Part shown: positions 32,291 through 42,615 of the stretch, piece after piece
Position numbering within the stretch: the first letter of the stretch is position 1
Layout of the letters: each line of letters opens with the position of its first letter
Assembly (NCBI GenBank): GCA_024734495.1
Contig: JALMQS010000128.1
Location: 21,373,350-21,437,349, forward strand
Origin: Forficula auricularia
Lineage: Eukaryota; Arthropoda; Insecta; Dermaptera; Forficulidae
Direction of reading: 5' to 3'
Length of the DNA: 64,000 nucleotides
Program-made: the position numbers and the translations under genes
Notes under the pieces: generated by a model
Databases searched by the model: none
What the model was told of the DNA's origin: nothing
The model's input: only the letters and a program-made list of their open reading frames with translations

Positions 32291-33289
32291 TCAGATAAGC
32301 TCTTTAGATTGAATGTCATTTTTCCTTTATTGAATGTTTTTTTTTTTTTTTTTTGTTAAATTTATCTTTCGATGGAAATTTTTTATTTAAATATTGTGTA
32401 ATCCTCAAAGAGTTCAACAGATCTCAGAGCAAAGATAAATCTATCTATTTATCTATTTTTCCGAATCGTTCAACGATCAATCTTTTAAGACCCAGGTCTA
32501 GGCCTCCATTCTCTTCTTTCCATTCCCTGAGTGTTTTTGTCTTTTCAGAAATGCTCGGACTTATCAACATGACTTATAGCTGCTAAAACTTCCATGTGTA
32601 AACCCTTCAACTATACTTATAATTAAAAAATATATGACAAAACAAATAAAACCATTTAGTGTTTTCAGAAAATTATTCAACAAATAACAAGCATATTGCA
32701 TAATGTAGGTGATCAAATCGGAATTTATGTATTCCAGTGCATTTTCCTATAAATATTATGTAACTTTTAAAAAGCCGGATATTAAATATATATTCCTATT
32801 ATCTTTTATATAACTTTTTGTTATTATTTTTTATTCATACTCTCCTTTAAATTTTTTTCCTTAAAAATCATAAACAAATTTCAAAATTATTATAACTATA
32901 AATACGTATAGTAATATGGCTCTTGAAAATGATTCATTTCGTAAATATAATTGATAATAATACTAAACTTAGTAAATGAATAAATTCTTTAAATAAATTT
33001 TTTCCACAGTCTAAATACAAAAATAATACATTTCTATTTTTATATTATATAAATATTCGTTTTAAATAAATAAAAGTCCCTGGAAGATAGATAACCTAAT
33101 AGGCTTACTGACGTAGCGTGTAAGAGAAATCAGGGGCAGAACTCAAAAGAAATTTCCGACAGATGGCAGAACAAGTCAAATGAGGGATTAAATATTATTT
33201 TCAAATTATAATTATGTATGTTTAGAATATATAAATAAGGAAACTTAGAAATTATTTTACCTACAAAAACTTGGCACATATTTCAGAGA
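32291..33289. other. No gene recognised
   Basis: Poly-T at about 32,338-32,354. An open frame from 32,353 has no domain. The rest is AT-rich. Confidence 0.5.
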
Positions 33290-33333
33290 AAAAAAAATAA
33301 CTGACTGAATTTTTTATTTATTTATAACTACAC

Positions 33334-33366
33334 TTTAGTTTCGAGGGTTTTGCCCTTTTCATTAGT
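33334..33366 (-). ncRNA. Hammerhead-like motif, one core change
   Basis: Minus strand: CTAATGA, extra A, AAGGG/CCCTC-type helix II, GAA, ACTAAAGT. Confidence 0.35.
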
Positions 33367-33398
33367 CTATTACAATTGATTCAGAGGAATGCAATAGA

Positions 33399-33433
33399 CT
33401 GATGAAGAGGGCAAAGCCCTCGAAACTAAAGTC
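33399..33433 (+). ncRNA. Hammerhead-like ribozyme motif
   Basis: CTGATGA, extra A, perfect GAGGGC/GCCCTC helix II with AAA loop, GAA, AC-TAAA-GT, C. The core box is canonical; helix I pairing is weak. Confidence 0.5.
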
Positions 33434-33689
33434 TAGTTATAAATAAATTTATTTTTCCAGCAGAAGACACACTCTTTTATTGTCTCCTTTAATTTATAAA
33501 AATTATGCTACTCTCGGCAAAGAGAAACTTTAAATTTAAAAATAGCAAAATTTAACAAAAGGAAAAAACCGGGTCTTGGTTATAAATATATACAGAGACG
33601 GATCTATGTAAGGGCTAATATTGATTGAGCCCAGGCCCCCAAGGTATTAAAGGGGCCCCTATAGTAAATAAAATGAATTTTAAAGATAA

Positions 33690-33866
33690 ATGTTTGTAGA
33701 ATTCTTTTATGATGCAATATATTATTATATTATATGTTTGTAAATTATTTTATGATGCAATATATTATTACTCAATATATGTTTGTAAATTATTTTTATG
33801 ATGCAATATATTATTATATTATATGTTTGAAAATTATTTTATGATGCAATATATTATTATATTATA
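33690..33866 (+). repeat. Minisatellite, unit about 45-50 bp
   Basis: TTTATGATGCAATATATTAT recurs at least four times. One more unit lies at about 34,297-34,330, beyond the foldback that split the array. Confidence 0.8.
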
Positions 33867-34285
33867 AGATTGAGTTATTTTGGAGACGGACTGATAAGTG
33901 AATTAAGTGGATATCGATGAGGCAGTCGAAAAGAGAAGATAGTTACATATACTTTTATTCCATAAAACCGACGTTTCGGAGGCTATTCCCTCCTTCGCTT
34001 CAGGGTTTGAAAAGTCAGTGAAGGAAATCCAATGCGACATTCCCCTCTGTCTCCTCTTTCAGTGGCAGTAACAATAATATAATGTATATACGTAGTAATT
34101 ACTACATTATAATTGTGCTGAGATGATATACATTATATTATTGTTACTGCCACTGGAAAGGGTCAGAGCGGAATGTCGCATTGGATGACTCAATGAAGAA
34201 GGAGGAGCCTCAATTCGGTTTTATGAATAAAAAGATAATATATTATCTTCTTCTTTTTTTGGACTGCCTCATCGATATCCACTTA
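33867..34285. mobile_element. Foldback element inside the minisatellite, 11-nt target duplication
   Basis: Direct repeats ATTATATTATA at 33,856-33,866 and 34,286-34,296 (low complexity, so weaker evidence). Arms share AAGTGGATATCGATGAGGCA and complement, and GGCAGTAACAATAATATAAT and complement. A decayed hammerhead-like motif lies at 33,970-34,003. Confidence 0.65.
33970..34003 (-). ncRNA. Decayed hammerhead-like motif
   Basis: Minus strand: CTGAAGC with a GA insertion, AGGAGG/CCTCC helix II, GAAACGTC. The 3' half is perfect, the 5' core altered. Confidence 0.3.
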
Positions 34286-34574
34286 ATTATATTATACATA
34301 TGTTTGTAAATTATTTTATGATGCAATATAAATAGCCCTTCATTAATCTAAGATTAAAGCATTAAAGATTATGCATCCAAAAATATTAGAGAATTAATTA
34401 AAGCTGTAAAACTATGTAAGGTATGAGCACCAGTAGTTGTCCATAGTAGCTGGGCATTTGCAAGAAAAGTGCAAAAATTAAGAACCCTAATGCTTATCCA
34501 GCTTTGAAAAATAGTTGTAGTGGTAAAATACGCTTTTAAGTGGCCAACTTCTGGTGCTTCTATTTTAATGTATA

Positions 34575-35216
34575 TATTAGGGTGGTCTATATTTTGGGGA
34601 TTTTCGAATTTTTCCGCTGACAGAGCCTCATATAGTTCGAAATAAATAAGAAAAAATATTCCTAAAGTTTCAAGTCTCTATCTCAATTTTAACCAATGGC
34701 GCACAGCGATGTAAGTTTCCCATCTAAATAACATGGAATTTTTGGCATTGAACGATACGTTTTTTATTCCGGTTAAAGTAATGGTTCAAAAAATTTGAAA
34801 CTCTGTTGACTTTATCCTTATAATAGTAGCTATCCTTCAGAATTTTTACAGATTTTTACCTATTATAATTTTGGAGTTAAAGCTAGATAAAATACTGTTA
34901 TATCTTAGTGTTAGTATAAATTATTGACTCCAAAATTATAATAGCTAAAAATATGTAAAAATTCTGAGGGATAGCTACTATTATAAGGATAAAGTCTACA
35001 GAGTTTCAAGTTTTTTGAACTATTACTTTGGCCGGAATATAAAATTGATCGTTCAATGCCAAAAACCCGATGTTATTTAGATGGGAAACTTGCATCGCTG
35101 TGCAGTGTACAGCACAGGTTAAAATTGAAATAGAGACTTGAATCTTTATTTATTTCGAACCACATGGCCTTCTGTGTAAAAATTCGAAAATACACAAAAT
35201 AAGGACCACTCTAGTG
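34575..35216. mobile_element. Palindromic MITE of about 640 bp with TA target
   Basis: Nearly full-length inverted arms; the right terminus on the minus strand is CACTAGAGTGGTCCTTATTT and the left is TATTAGGGTGGTC. TA flanks both ends. The arms share AGTTTCCCATCTAAATAACA-type blocks. An internally deleted relative lies at 52,290-52,655. Confidence 0.75.
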
Positions 35217-35511
35217 TATATACGATTTATTTAATTATTTTAAAATAAAAAAATTAATGTCGGTTTTTTTTTTTGTTTTTTTACTGTGTCCATAATTTTT
35301 CAAGGACTCCCCCGGCTCTAATATCCTCCAGCTTAGGACTTCCAAGAAACTAGATCCGGCCCTGAATATATAATAAGAAAAAGTAAAGTGTGTCTTGTGC
35401 TTAGTATAAATACATATTTTTATATACCTATATATTTTATATAATTTTTTCATTCTAGATTGGCTACATTTTTGAAATTCTTACCTTCATCTTCAGTTTA
35501 ATACGAATCCC

Positions 35512-36090
35512 AGTAAAAACAATTGTGTCAAAAAAGGCCAAGTTCGATTAATAAAAACCGTTTGAAAAAAAAGTAGTGAAATCTAATGTGCTGCCAAGTT
35601 AAACATCATCAATTTATTAAATGAGTCGAGAATAAAGTAACTTCAATTAAAAGCCATGTTTTTCATTTTATATAGTCATCTATATTTATTGATTTTATAT
35701 TTTTAGTTGAAATTATTTTCCTGAAACTTCGCATTTACGCATTATGTTATTATTTTTATATTTTTTATGGCATCCGCCTCTCCCTTTTTACCCCTCAATC
35801 TCCCCACTTATGATCTCATGATATGGTAACTTAATTCATGACATACATACTATAACAATGCGTAAATACCAAGTTTCAGAAAAAATTTAAACTAAAAATA
35901 TGAAATCAATAAATATAGAAACATGTAAAATGAAAAACATGCCTTCTAATTGAAGTTACTATATTCTTGACTCATTGAATCAATTGATGATGTTGAACTT
36001 GGCAGCATATTAGATCTCTCTACGTTTTTTTGCAAATGGTTTTTATTAATCGAACTTGGTTTTTTTTTACTCAAGTGTTTTTGCTTGGGT
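35512..36090. mobile_element. Palindromic MITE-like element (about 580 bp)
   Basis: Ends CCCAGTAAAAACAATTG and the complement of CCCAAGCAAAAACACTTG. Arms of about 270 nt include ATTAATAAAAACC, TGAAACTT and GTTCAACATCATCAATT-type blocks. A half copy lies at 44,780-45,200. Confidence 0.65.
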
Positions 36091-36435
36091 TTCGCTTCTT
36101 TTTGTACGTATTTATGTCCTGAATAAGAAAATGTTTCGATTTTACGATTTCACCCTTTACTAATACACCAAACTCTATCAAAATACCAAGTCGATATCAA
36201 TTAAGCCTATAAATTTCGCCTCTTCTCTACAAGTTTGCCAAATTTCAGCATTCTAGGATCAGCGGAAGTACTCTAGAATTTTGATGAGCCAATCGAAGCC
36301 TATCTTTGGCTTCTTCTAACTTAGATTGTATAATAAATAGAAATATTAAATGTTGTATCATTTGCATCCATAGTAAATTTGTAACAGGAATAGCAGGGAA
36401 ATGGACAACATTAAAAACAAAGAGTTTTTATAAAT

Positions 36436-36479
36436 GGGCCAGACGTTTCGTCAATTTATTTTGACTTCCACAGTGGCCC
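36436..36479 (-). ncRNA. Hammerhead-like ribozyme motif with six-pair helix I
   Basis: Minus strand: helix I GGGCCA/TGGCCC, CTGTGGA (one change from CTGANGA), extra A, helix II GTCAA/TTGAC with AATAAA loop, GAA, palindromic ACGT, C. Same layout as the motif at 25,604-25,648. Confidence 0.6.
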
Positions 36480-36664
36480 ATTTTATTACTCTTTGTCAAG
36501 AAACAATTTCACTATAAGACAAAGCATCATTAATATTTTTTTAACATATTCTTGGGTCAAATTAATCAACAATCTTGAACTTTTCTTTAACAATTAAAAA
36601 AAAAATGTTAAAGAAAAATCCAAGATTGTTTATTGATTTGAGTCAAGAATGTGTTAAAAAAAAA

Positions 36665-36839
36665 TTGGGGTCAGATAGGTTAGGGGTTAGCGCAACAGTC
36701 TGCTAACCAAGTGGACCCGAGTTCGAATCCGACTCGAGGCATCCGGCTAAAATCTGACCCCGGGGGTACAGACAAATTTGAAAAAATAAATAGTATCGTA
36801 AATTGGCTTATGACTAGAAAGGCCAAAAAGCCAAAAAAA
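36665..36839 (+). mobile_element. tRNA-derived SINE inserted in the foldback
   Basis: Flanked by near-identical ATGTGTTAAAAAAAA and ATGTTAAAAAAAG. The head has A-box-like TTAGGGGTTAGCGC, an anticodon-type loop CTGCTAA (GCT, serine-like) and B-box GAGTTCGAATCC. It is enclosed by a ten-pair GGGGTCAGAT/ATCTGACCCC helix, longer than a normal acceptor stem. It ends in an A-rich tail. Confidence 0.65.
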
Positions 36840-36909
36840 ATGTTAAAAAAAGATTAATGATGTTTTGTCTTTTAGTGAAATTGTTTTTTAACAAAGAGTC
36901 ACTGAGCAA

Positions 36910-36941
36910 CTGAGGAAGTCAAAATAAATTGACGAAATGTC
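36910..36941 (+). ncRNA. Hammerhead-like ribozyme motif (partner arm)
   Basis: Canonical CTGAGGA, extra A, GTCAA/TTGAC helix II, GAA, ATGT, C. Helix I is poor in this arm. Confidence 0.45.
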
Positions 36942-37231
36942 TGTGTCATTTAATAAAAACTCTGTGTTTTTAATTTTGTCCAATTCCCTGTTATACCTGT
37001 TATAAAAATATTAAATTTGTTACTTTAATGCTTATACGATTAAATCCTACTAAACTGTCTTATATATGATCGTTAAGTCTGCGTGTAGTCTGCAAGGGCT
37101 CTAACTTGGTATATACAATAGAAATATGAAATTTCATAATTTAGTTAATCTTATGAACTAGTATTATGTCTCAAAAAACTTAGACTCCCCCCTAGAAACA
37201 AATAAATAATATAAGTAATATATATATATAT

Positions 37232-37582
37232 GTTGCAGTGAAAACCCGTTTTTTAGTAAAAACTGGTTCTTACTAATTAAAACGCGTTTCATGTGATACT
37301 TTTATTGGGGCAACTAGAATTTACTGATGCTGGTTGAGTTTGGTCCAAAGATCTAGCATATTCATTTTTGACATTATTTTCAAAATGTCAAAAATTAAAT
37401 AATTACATAATTTTTGACATTTTCGTTTAAAAAATGAGGCGGAAGGTCAAAAATTAAGATTCTAGACCTTTGAACCAAACTCAACCAACATCAGTAAATT
37501 CAAGTTGCCACAAAGGAATTCAGTGAAACGCGTTTTAACTAATAAGAACCCGTTCGTACTAAAAACGGGTTTTTACCTCAAC
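37232..37582. mobile_element. Palindromic MITE (copy 1 of 2)
   Basis: Ends GTTGCAGTGAAAACCCGTTT and complement, with AAAACGCGTTTCA and GGTTGAGTTTGGT blocks in both arms. Copy 2 is at 41,192-41,599. Confidence 0.7.
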
Positions 37583-37610
37583 ATATATACATATATATAA
37601 TTATATATAT

Positions 37611-37722
37611 TTGATATATATGTGTGTATGTTTATTTGCATCAAGCAGAGAACAACTCTTTGTTTCTCTTTATGAATCTACAACTCTGCCACTTTCGGCA
37701 AAATAAAAAATTTTCAATTATA
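37611..37722 (+). mobile_element. Truncated foldback tail (CTCTCGGCAAAA family)
   Basis: GCATCAAGCAGAGAACAACT, then TTTGTTTCTCTTT, then a CTCTGCCACTTTCGGCAAAA tail. The rest of the element is missing. The open frame here (MYVYLHQAEN...) is transposon-derived; the same frame recurs at about 13,415-13,606. Confidence 0.6.
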
Positions 37723-38029
37723 TGCAATCATTTTGGCACTAGTATGAACTTTCTACGGGCTTCCTTGAGTTCTCATGTGTATCGAAATCCAAACATAGAG
37801 GCAGAAAAAAATGTGCTGGCTGCAAAATGATTTTACTTTTACTTTCTAAACACGACTAAGCAAAGAAAAAATTAAATTTTTAAGTGAATATAATGAGATA
37901 AGGCCTGTCGTGTGTATCAAAAGTATATTATTTTTTTCATTCTAAGTTGATGTGATTAGAAATAGTGTCTAATGAAAAGCAGTATATAGTAATATACGAG
38001 TAATTGAGATTGTTATTGAGTTCCACATC
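37723..38029. other. Upstream flank of the MFSD11-like gene
   Basis: No repeat or gene recognised. Confidence 0.4.
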
Positions 38030-38213
38030 TGCCAACGTGTAAAGCTGACCCGGGTGGGGGGTGGTGGGGGCCGGGCGAGGGGGGAGGGGAGTGCCGATTG
38101 CAGGAAAGCCTCCGTGCTTGGAGTTGAGCTGTCAGTAACCGTGAAGTTTAAATGAGAGTTCATAAGAAAAGAGCTTGGCTTTACGACCACTGCAACTTTC
38201 CAATACAACCGCG
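38030..38213 (+). promoter_or_regulatory. Probable promoter/5' UTR region of the MFSD11-like gene
   Basis: Immediately precedes the start codon. It contains a G-rich run (38,050-38,090; several GGGG tracts in quick succession) that stands out in this AT-rich region and could form a G-quadruplex. The transcription start cannot be fixed from sequence alone. Confidence 0.35.
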
Positions 38214-38306
38214 ATGGAGTTCGATCGACGGCTTCTCAATGTCATCATGCTGGGTGTCGGCTTTTTGCTTGTCTTCACTGCATTCCAAACCCTAGGAAAT
38301 ATAGAG
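38214..38306 (+). CDS. Mfsd11: MFSD11-like (UNC93 family) protein, exon 1
   Basis: Encodes residues 1-31: MEFDRRLLNVIMLGVGFLLV then FTAFQTLGNIE. This is the start of the first membrane helix of UNC93-like MFSD11, where the family has an (N)(I/V)I(I/M)LG..F...FTAFQT.GN pattern. The family consists of twelve-helix membrane proteins of the major facilitator superfamily; the transported substrate of MFSD11 is not established. The exon ends after GAG in phase 0 with donor GTTAGT at 38,307. I chose the ATG at 38,214 because it gives the short cytoplasmic N-terminus expected of the family. No upstream in-frame extension shows conservation. Confidence 0.85.
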
Positions 38307-38543
38307 GTTAGTACTTTATCGTAAGATTATTTCATCTATAGAATGATTGTAAAAATAAATATTAAGTTTCTTTCACTCTAATAATTTATGGACTGATATA
38401 ATAGATAATTTTAATTAGAAATTAAAGATAAAATAAAAATTCTGGTAAATTTAAATTAAGCGCTATTGATCTGGCAGACGACTTAAATCCCGCTATATAT
38501 GAATATTAGTTGCGAGGACCGCTGAAGGCCTCTTGGCTTTTAA

Positions 38544-39075
38544 GGTAGTTGTTTCACAAATGCAAAAATTCAAGAAGTCTTTGAAACTTGGAATAAAAGT
38601 CATTAAAATCATAATACACATACTGTTAAAATTTGAAGACGATTTACCACACCAAACATGAATTAATTCCAATTAAAAATGACTTATTTACATAGTGTAG
38701 ATAGGGAAAGTGTGGCGAAATGATCATTATTTTATTTTTTTTCATTGAAGGACTTTCACCATCTTGATGAAAAACTAATATTTGTTAGAATAATATATTC
38801 GGAGTAAGTGAAAAAAAAATTGAAATTATTTATCTTTTAGTTTTGATAAAAAAAAAAAAAAAAAAAAAACATATTTGGGAGATTATTTTTAGTGGAGGGA
38901 ATATAAGTACAATGGCTTAGAAACGATCCGGCAAGTATGTGTGTATCCATATAGAGATTTCGTAGTGTGAGAGGACAGTCACGTTAAAAAAACATAACCT
39001 AAAATTTTAGTTCCGTTCATATTTATTATTTACGAGGCTAAAACTTTTTGTGTGGATTGTCGCGAAAGAACCTCC
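38544..39075. mobile_element. MITE with TTAA-type target (copy 2)
   Basis: Inverted relative to 8,855-9,384 and similar throughout. TTAA at 38,540-38,543 on the left; on the right the site has been split by the next MITE. Contains a long A-run near 38,850. Confidence 0.65.
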
Positions 39076-39078
39076 TTA

Positions 39079-39216
39079 GGGCCAGTTGTATGTCGGTTGG
39101 TAAACTTTTTTTAACCGTTGGCAAAGGGTAAAAGGCTGGGATGGCCAATCAGATGAAAGTGCCTGCCAATCAGATGACAGTTAAAAAGAGTTTACCAACC
39201 GACATACAACCGGCCC
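39079..39216. mobile_element. Small palindromic MITE, TTA target duplication
   Basis: Ends GGGCCAGTTGTATGTCGGTT and the complement of GGGCCGGTTGTATGTCGGTT, with TTA at 39,076-39,078 and 39,217-39,219. It is inserted exactly at the edge of the preceding MITE, using TTA of its TTAA site. Confidence 0.8.
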
Positions 39217-39219
39217 TTA

Positions 39220-39642
39220 GACTTATATATTCGCTATATAACCACTATTGCCACCTAGTCCCTAAGTAAGTAAGCTTTCCAATACAAACATAGACAATTT
39301 TTATTGATTAATTAGTCATAAAAATAGATAAATAAAGGAAATATTAAAGTTAGGTATTTATTTATTTACATTTTTAAATTAAAGGATTTCTTAGTCACAT
39401 AAAATAAATAAATACAATAAATTTTATCAATTATTATTATTTATTTGATTAATTTACCAGACAGTTTCGGTCACCTTTGGGTGACCATCTTCAGTAGTAA
39501 ATATCGTTCAAAATTTGGAATTTGTCACTTTGCACACATAACTCATCCCTAACTTAGTAACATAGATATTTCAATAATTTATAAACCATCGTCATTGATT
39601 ATAATCTATTTTGATCTTATTTATTTATTTATTAGAAGATTA
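39220..39642. other. Intronic, AT-rich; one hammerhead-like motif
   Basis: Contains a CATAAAATAAATAAATA-type repeat also seen at about 58,180. Confidence 0.45.
39460..39494 (-). ncRNA. Hammerhead-like ribozyme motif with seven-pair helix II
   Basis: Minus strand: CTGAAGA, extra T, GGTCACC/GGTGACC helix II with CAAA loop, GAA, then ACTGTC. Helix II is the longest perfect one here. No inverted partner was found. Confidence 0.45.
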
Positions 39643-39955
39643 TAGTGGAGCGTCGATAATCCGGATATCAAAAATCCGGACCGTCGATAATCCGGATTCA
39701 GTTCCGAAGAAAAAAAGTGAATACATACATACATACATATTCTTTCATTAAATTTCAATATAAGTTCATATTAATTAATGGTTTTAATTATCTGCTGCGA
39801 TTATTTAACCACTAAAGTGAAATTAACGGTTTTAGCAAGTTTTCTTTTTGTTATGAACTCAAACGACCTTTTTTTTGTTCTTTTCGAAAATCCGGACATT
39901 TTATAATCCGGGTAGGGTCCGGTTACAATTAATTAATATTATCGACGCTCTACTG
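39643..39955. mobile_element. Pogo/Tigger-like MITE
   Basis: Inverted ends AGTGGAGCGTCGATAAT and, on the minus strand, CAGTAGAGCGTCGATAAT, with repeated ATAATCCGGA blocks inside. This terminus type is typical of pogo/Tigger elements. Target TA not clearly preserved. Confidence 0.6.
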
Positions 39956-40436
39956 ATTTAGTAGCAGTAGCTTACGAACAGGAGAGTACGTGGGTACATT
40001 GTCATTTCGCATTGAATAAAAAATAATACTGTTCAAACGGGTTCAGGTTTGGCTAAAACGAAATCGCGCAGGGCTAAATCAGGTGATCTAGCTGGCCAAT
40101 TATTTAAACCTCCTTAACAATCCAAAATTTTGGAAAACATTAGGCTATGTAATTACAATTTAATGACTGACTGCAATATCTACCATGTTGATAATAGAAA
40201 ACATTAACTTGATTAGAATAATTTCTAATATAATATGTTTAATAGCAAATTTAATGCTTTTGTGGTTGAGTTGTTTATCAAAAGAAAGTTTGGGCTGATT
40301 ACTCAGGTTTAATGAGAAAATATCTCTCCAAAAATAGAGGTCGAAATGTCGTGCATTCTGATGAGATTTTCTCATTCAAAATATGCAATGTACGTGGGTT
40401 CAGCTAAATCTTTTCTTTCTATAACTGCCTAATTTT
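39956..40436. other. Intronic sequence, nothing recognised
   Basis: The minus-strand frame at 40,160-40,375 has no motif. Confidence 0.45.
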
Positions 40437-40990
40437 TACTTTATCCAATGCGAAGCATGGGAGAAAGTATTGGAATCGCTCTCGCGGCAAGCGCGACTTC
40501 AAAGGGTCCTCAGGTAAAGACTACGGAACCCATAGACTCAATTAAGGTCACAAATTGAAGTATTCAATAAGATTGAATTTTAGCACGTGACAGTTTTGCC
40601 AAAAATTACCTGGAATCTCGCCGAGGGGCAAAAAGTGCCATTTTTTTGGAAGTGCGTGGGGATGGATGGATGGATGTATGTAAGTTATCGTTTATTTCGT
40701 CCACGAATTTTTCCACACCGTTGCACCGATTGAATTGAAATTGAAAACCTACCAGTATTTTAACAAAATGAAGCGCTGATTAGCTTTTGGTACATATCGG
40801 TCCACAAACATTAGTACTTTATTTCAGTACTTTTTTATTTTTTTCTAAATATCTTGAAAATGACTTAACCAATTTTGATGAAATTTAATATCCTAATTAA
40901 GTACCTTGGGGACCACAAAAAAGGTTAAATAAAGTTTTTAGTAAAATTATATTTTAAAGTACTTTACTCTAGAACATATTAATATTTCAA
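40437..40990 (-). repeat. Repeat R4 (copy b)
   Basis: Inverse of 15,060-15,600: TACTTTATCCAATGCGAAGC at one end, then GACTACGGAACCCATAGACT, then GATGGATGGATG. Same order of blocks. Confidence 0.6.
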
Positions 40991-41191
40991 ATGAATTTGG
41001 ATAAAGTTTAGCAACGATCCGTTGCAGTTTATTTATTTTTTATATGTCTTTTATATCTTTTCATAATTTATCGGAGGAAAGTGTCATTGAATTTAATGGA
41101 GTTTTTAATTAGAAAATCATTTGCCTATTTATATTTTTGTTCTTAAACAGACACCCGGCGGGGCATATATAATTTATAATTATATATATAT

Positions 41192-41599
41192 GTTGCAGTA
41201 AAACCCCGTTTTTAGTAAGAACGGGTTCTTACTAGTTAAAACACGTTTCAGTGAATGCCTTTATGGCAACTAGAATTTACTGATGTTGGTTGAGTTTGGT
41301 CCAAAGGTCTAGAATCTTCATTTTTGACCTTTTTAGGTGTTTATTTTCAAAAATATTTTTAAACGAAAACGTCAAAAATTAGATCCTCTACAACTTTGCT
41401 AGTAAATTTCAACATTTTCGTTTGAAAATTTTTTAAAATAAACACCGAAATGAGGCGGAAGGTCAAAAATGAAGATTCTAGACCTTTGGACCAAACTCAA
41501 CCAACATCAGTAAATTCTAGTTTCCACAAAGTTATTCAGGGAAACGCGTTTTAACTAGTAAGAACCCGTTCTTACTAAAAAACGGGTTTTCACTTCAAC
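41192..41599. mobile_element. Palindromic MITE (copy 2 of 2)
   Basis: Same termini and arms as 37,232-37,582, with a slightly longer loop. Arms of about 170 nt. Confidence 0.75.
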
Positions 41600-42049
41600 A
41601 TTTATATATTAGAAATATAATTTTTACTCATTCTTTATCTTCATCACCAAAGCTTCACCATAAATAACAATAATAATTAATAATTGTATAATGAAAAATT
41701 CAATTCTCCTTTAAAACAGCGGTATTATGCCAAGGAGTACGCCTGGTTATCTATATAAAATTACGAATTTCATCTTATTTTTGATGTTTTGCCAACTGAA
41801 CTATACCTTTTGTTTTTTCGAGTTCCTTTTAGAAAAAACGGAGAGATCAGAGGGTATACACTATATGGTACTCCGCGAAGAGAGTATTTAATAAATGATG
41901 AAACTGTAATATAATATAAAATCTACAATCTAGCACAGGGTATACTCGTATACCGCCGTATACTCTCCACTACAGCCCTGGGTCAAGAAAAATGGTGAAA
42001 ACCCTTAAATTATAACTAAATCTTTCGATAAATTAGAATTATCGTAATA
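41600..42049. other. Intronic; isolated hAT-like terminus at its end
   Basis: GTATACTCTCCACTACAGCC at about 41,957 is the complement of the terminus seen at 25,425. Confidence 0.4.
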
Positions 42050-42410
42050 CTAAAAATTAATTTAAATAGGTGTCATATTGAAAAGATTTTAATCGAATGT
42101 TTCCTACATTTGATTCAATCGCGAATCAAATGTAGGTGATTTTTGTCAAATATTGAGTGAAAATAATATCTGAACTTATATATTTCTAACTTGAAATAAT
42201 GATGTTAAATAAATTTATAATTTTTCTCTTTAATATAAGACTAAATTAAGACTCCGTAGACTCCAATAGCGTCATCCGCAGTAGTCTCGCGATATATATA
42301 TATTTTTTCAAAAAAGCGCGGTCAGAACAATTCTCATTAATATATCAATTATTCTTTGATATATTAAGAAGAAAAATTATAAATTTATGAAAAGATTTTG
42401 TTTTGACCAG
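42050..42410 (-). mobile_element. Fragment of the palindromic hAT family (5,550 type)
   Basis: Shares TTGATTCAATCGCGAATCAA-like, ACTTATATATTTCTAA, GTAGTCTCGCGATATATATA and CAATTCTCATTAATATATCA blocks with 5,550-6,178 and 46,084-47,018, rearranged. Confidence 0.55.
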
Positions 42411-42499
42411 AGTGTGGCATAGTTGTCGATTGAAAAGATATCTACTAATAATAATAAATCAAATTTAGGGAACGCGGTGTTGGTTTATAGTGAAACATT

Positions 42500-42615
42500 G
42501 TTAAAATTAAATTAGGTTGGAGTTGGTGGTGTTTCACAAGGAGGAAAAAATTAAATTACAAAATTTTTTTATTTTATTTTTTCCTCCTTGTGAAACACCA
42601 CCAACTCCAACCTAA
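42500..42615. repeat. Palindrome, arms about 50 nt
   Basis: TAGGTTGGAGTTGGTGGTGT continuing into TTCACAAGGAGGAAAAAA, mirrored at 42,565-42,615. Near-perfect arms, so recent or under gene-conversion-like homogenisation. Confidence 0.8.

Larger units (their letters stand above)
33290..33545 (+). mobile_element. Foldback element with two hammerhead-like motifs, 5'-truncated arm
   Basis: Arms TTTATTTATAACTA...TAGTTATAAATAAA, with TTCGAGGGTTTTGCCC and complement. The right tail carries CCAGCAGAAGACACACTC and CTACTCTCGGCAAA, as in 46,438-46,711. The left arm lacks the outermost block. Target duplication not clear. Confidence 0.65.
33593..35364. mobile_element. hAT element, 1,772 bp, perfect 8-bp target duplication, two nested insertions
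   Basis: Ends CAGAGACGGATCTA (left) and, on the minus strand, CAGGGCCGGATCTA (right), flanked by AATATATA at 33,585-33,592 and 35,365-35,372. Inside are a tandem array, a foldback (33,867-34,285) and a palindromic MITE (34,575-35,216). No intact transposase remains. Confidence 0.8.
36383..37011. mobile_element. Foldback element with two hammerhead-like motifs and a nested SINE
   Basis: Arms share AACAGGAATAGCAGGGAA-type, AACTCTGTGTTTTTAA-type and GACAAAGCATCATTAAT-type blocks. TAAATTTGT at 36,374-36,382 and 37,012-37,020 is a possible 9-nt target duplication. The right arm is split by the SINE at 36,665-36,839. Confidence 0.7.

Noticed and set aside
37969..38208. Minus-strand frame directly upstream of exon 1
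   Set aside because: Overlaps the G-rich promoter-like stretch, has no domain, and is antisense to the probable 5' UTR.
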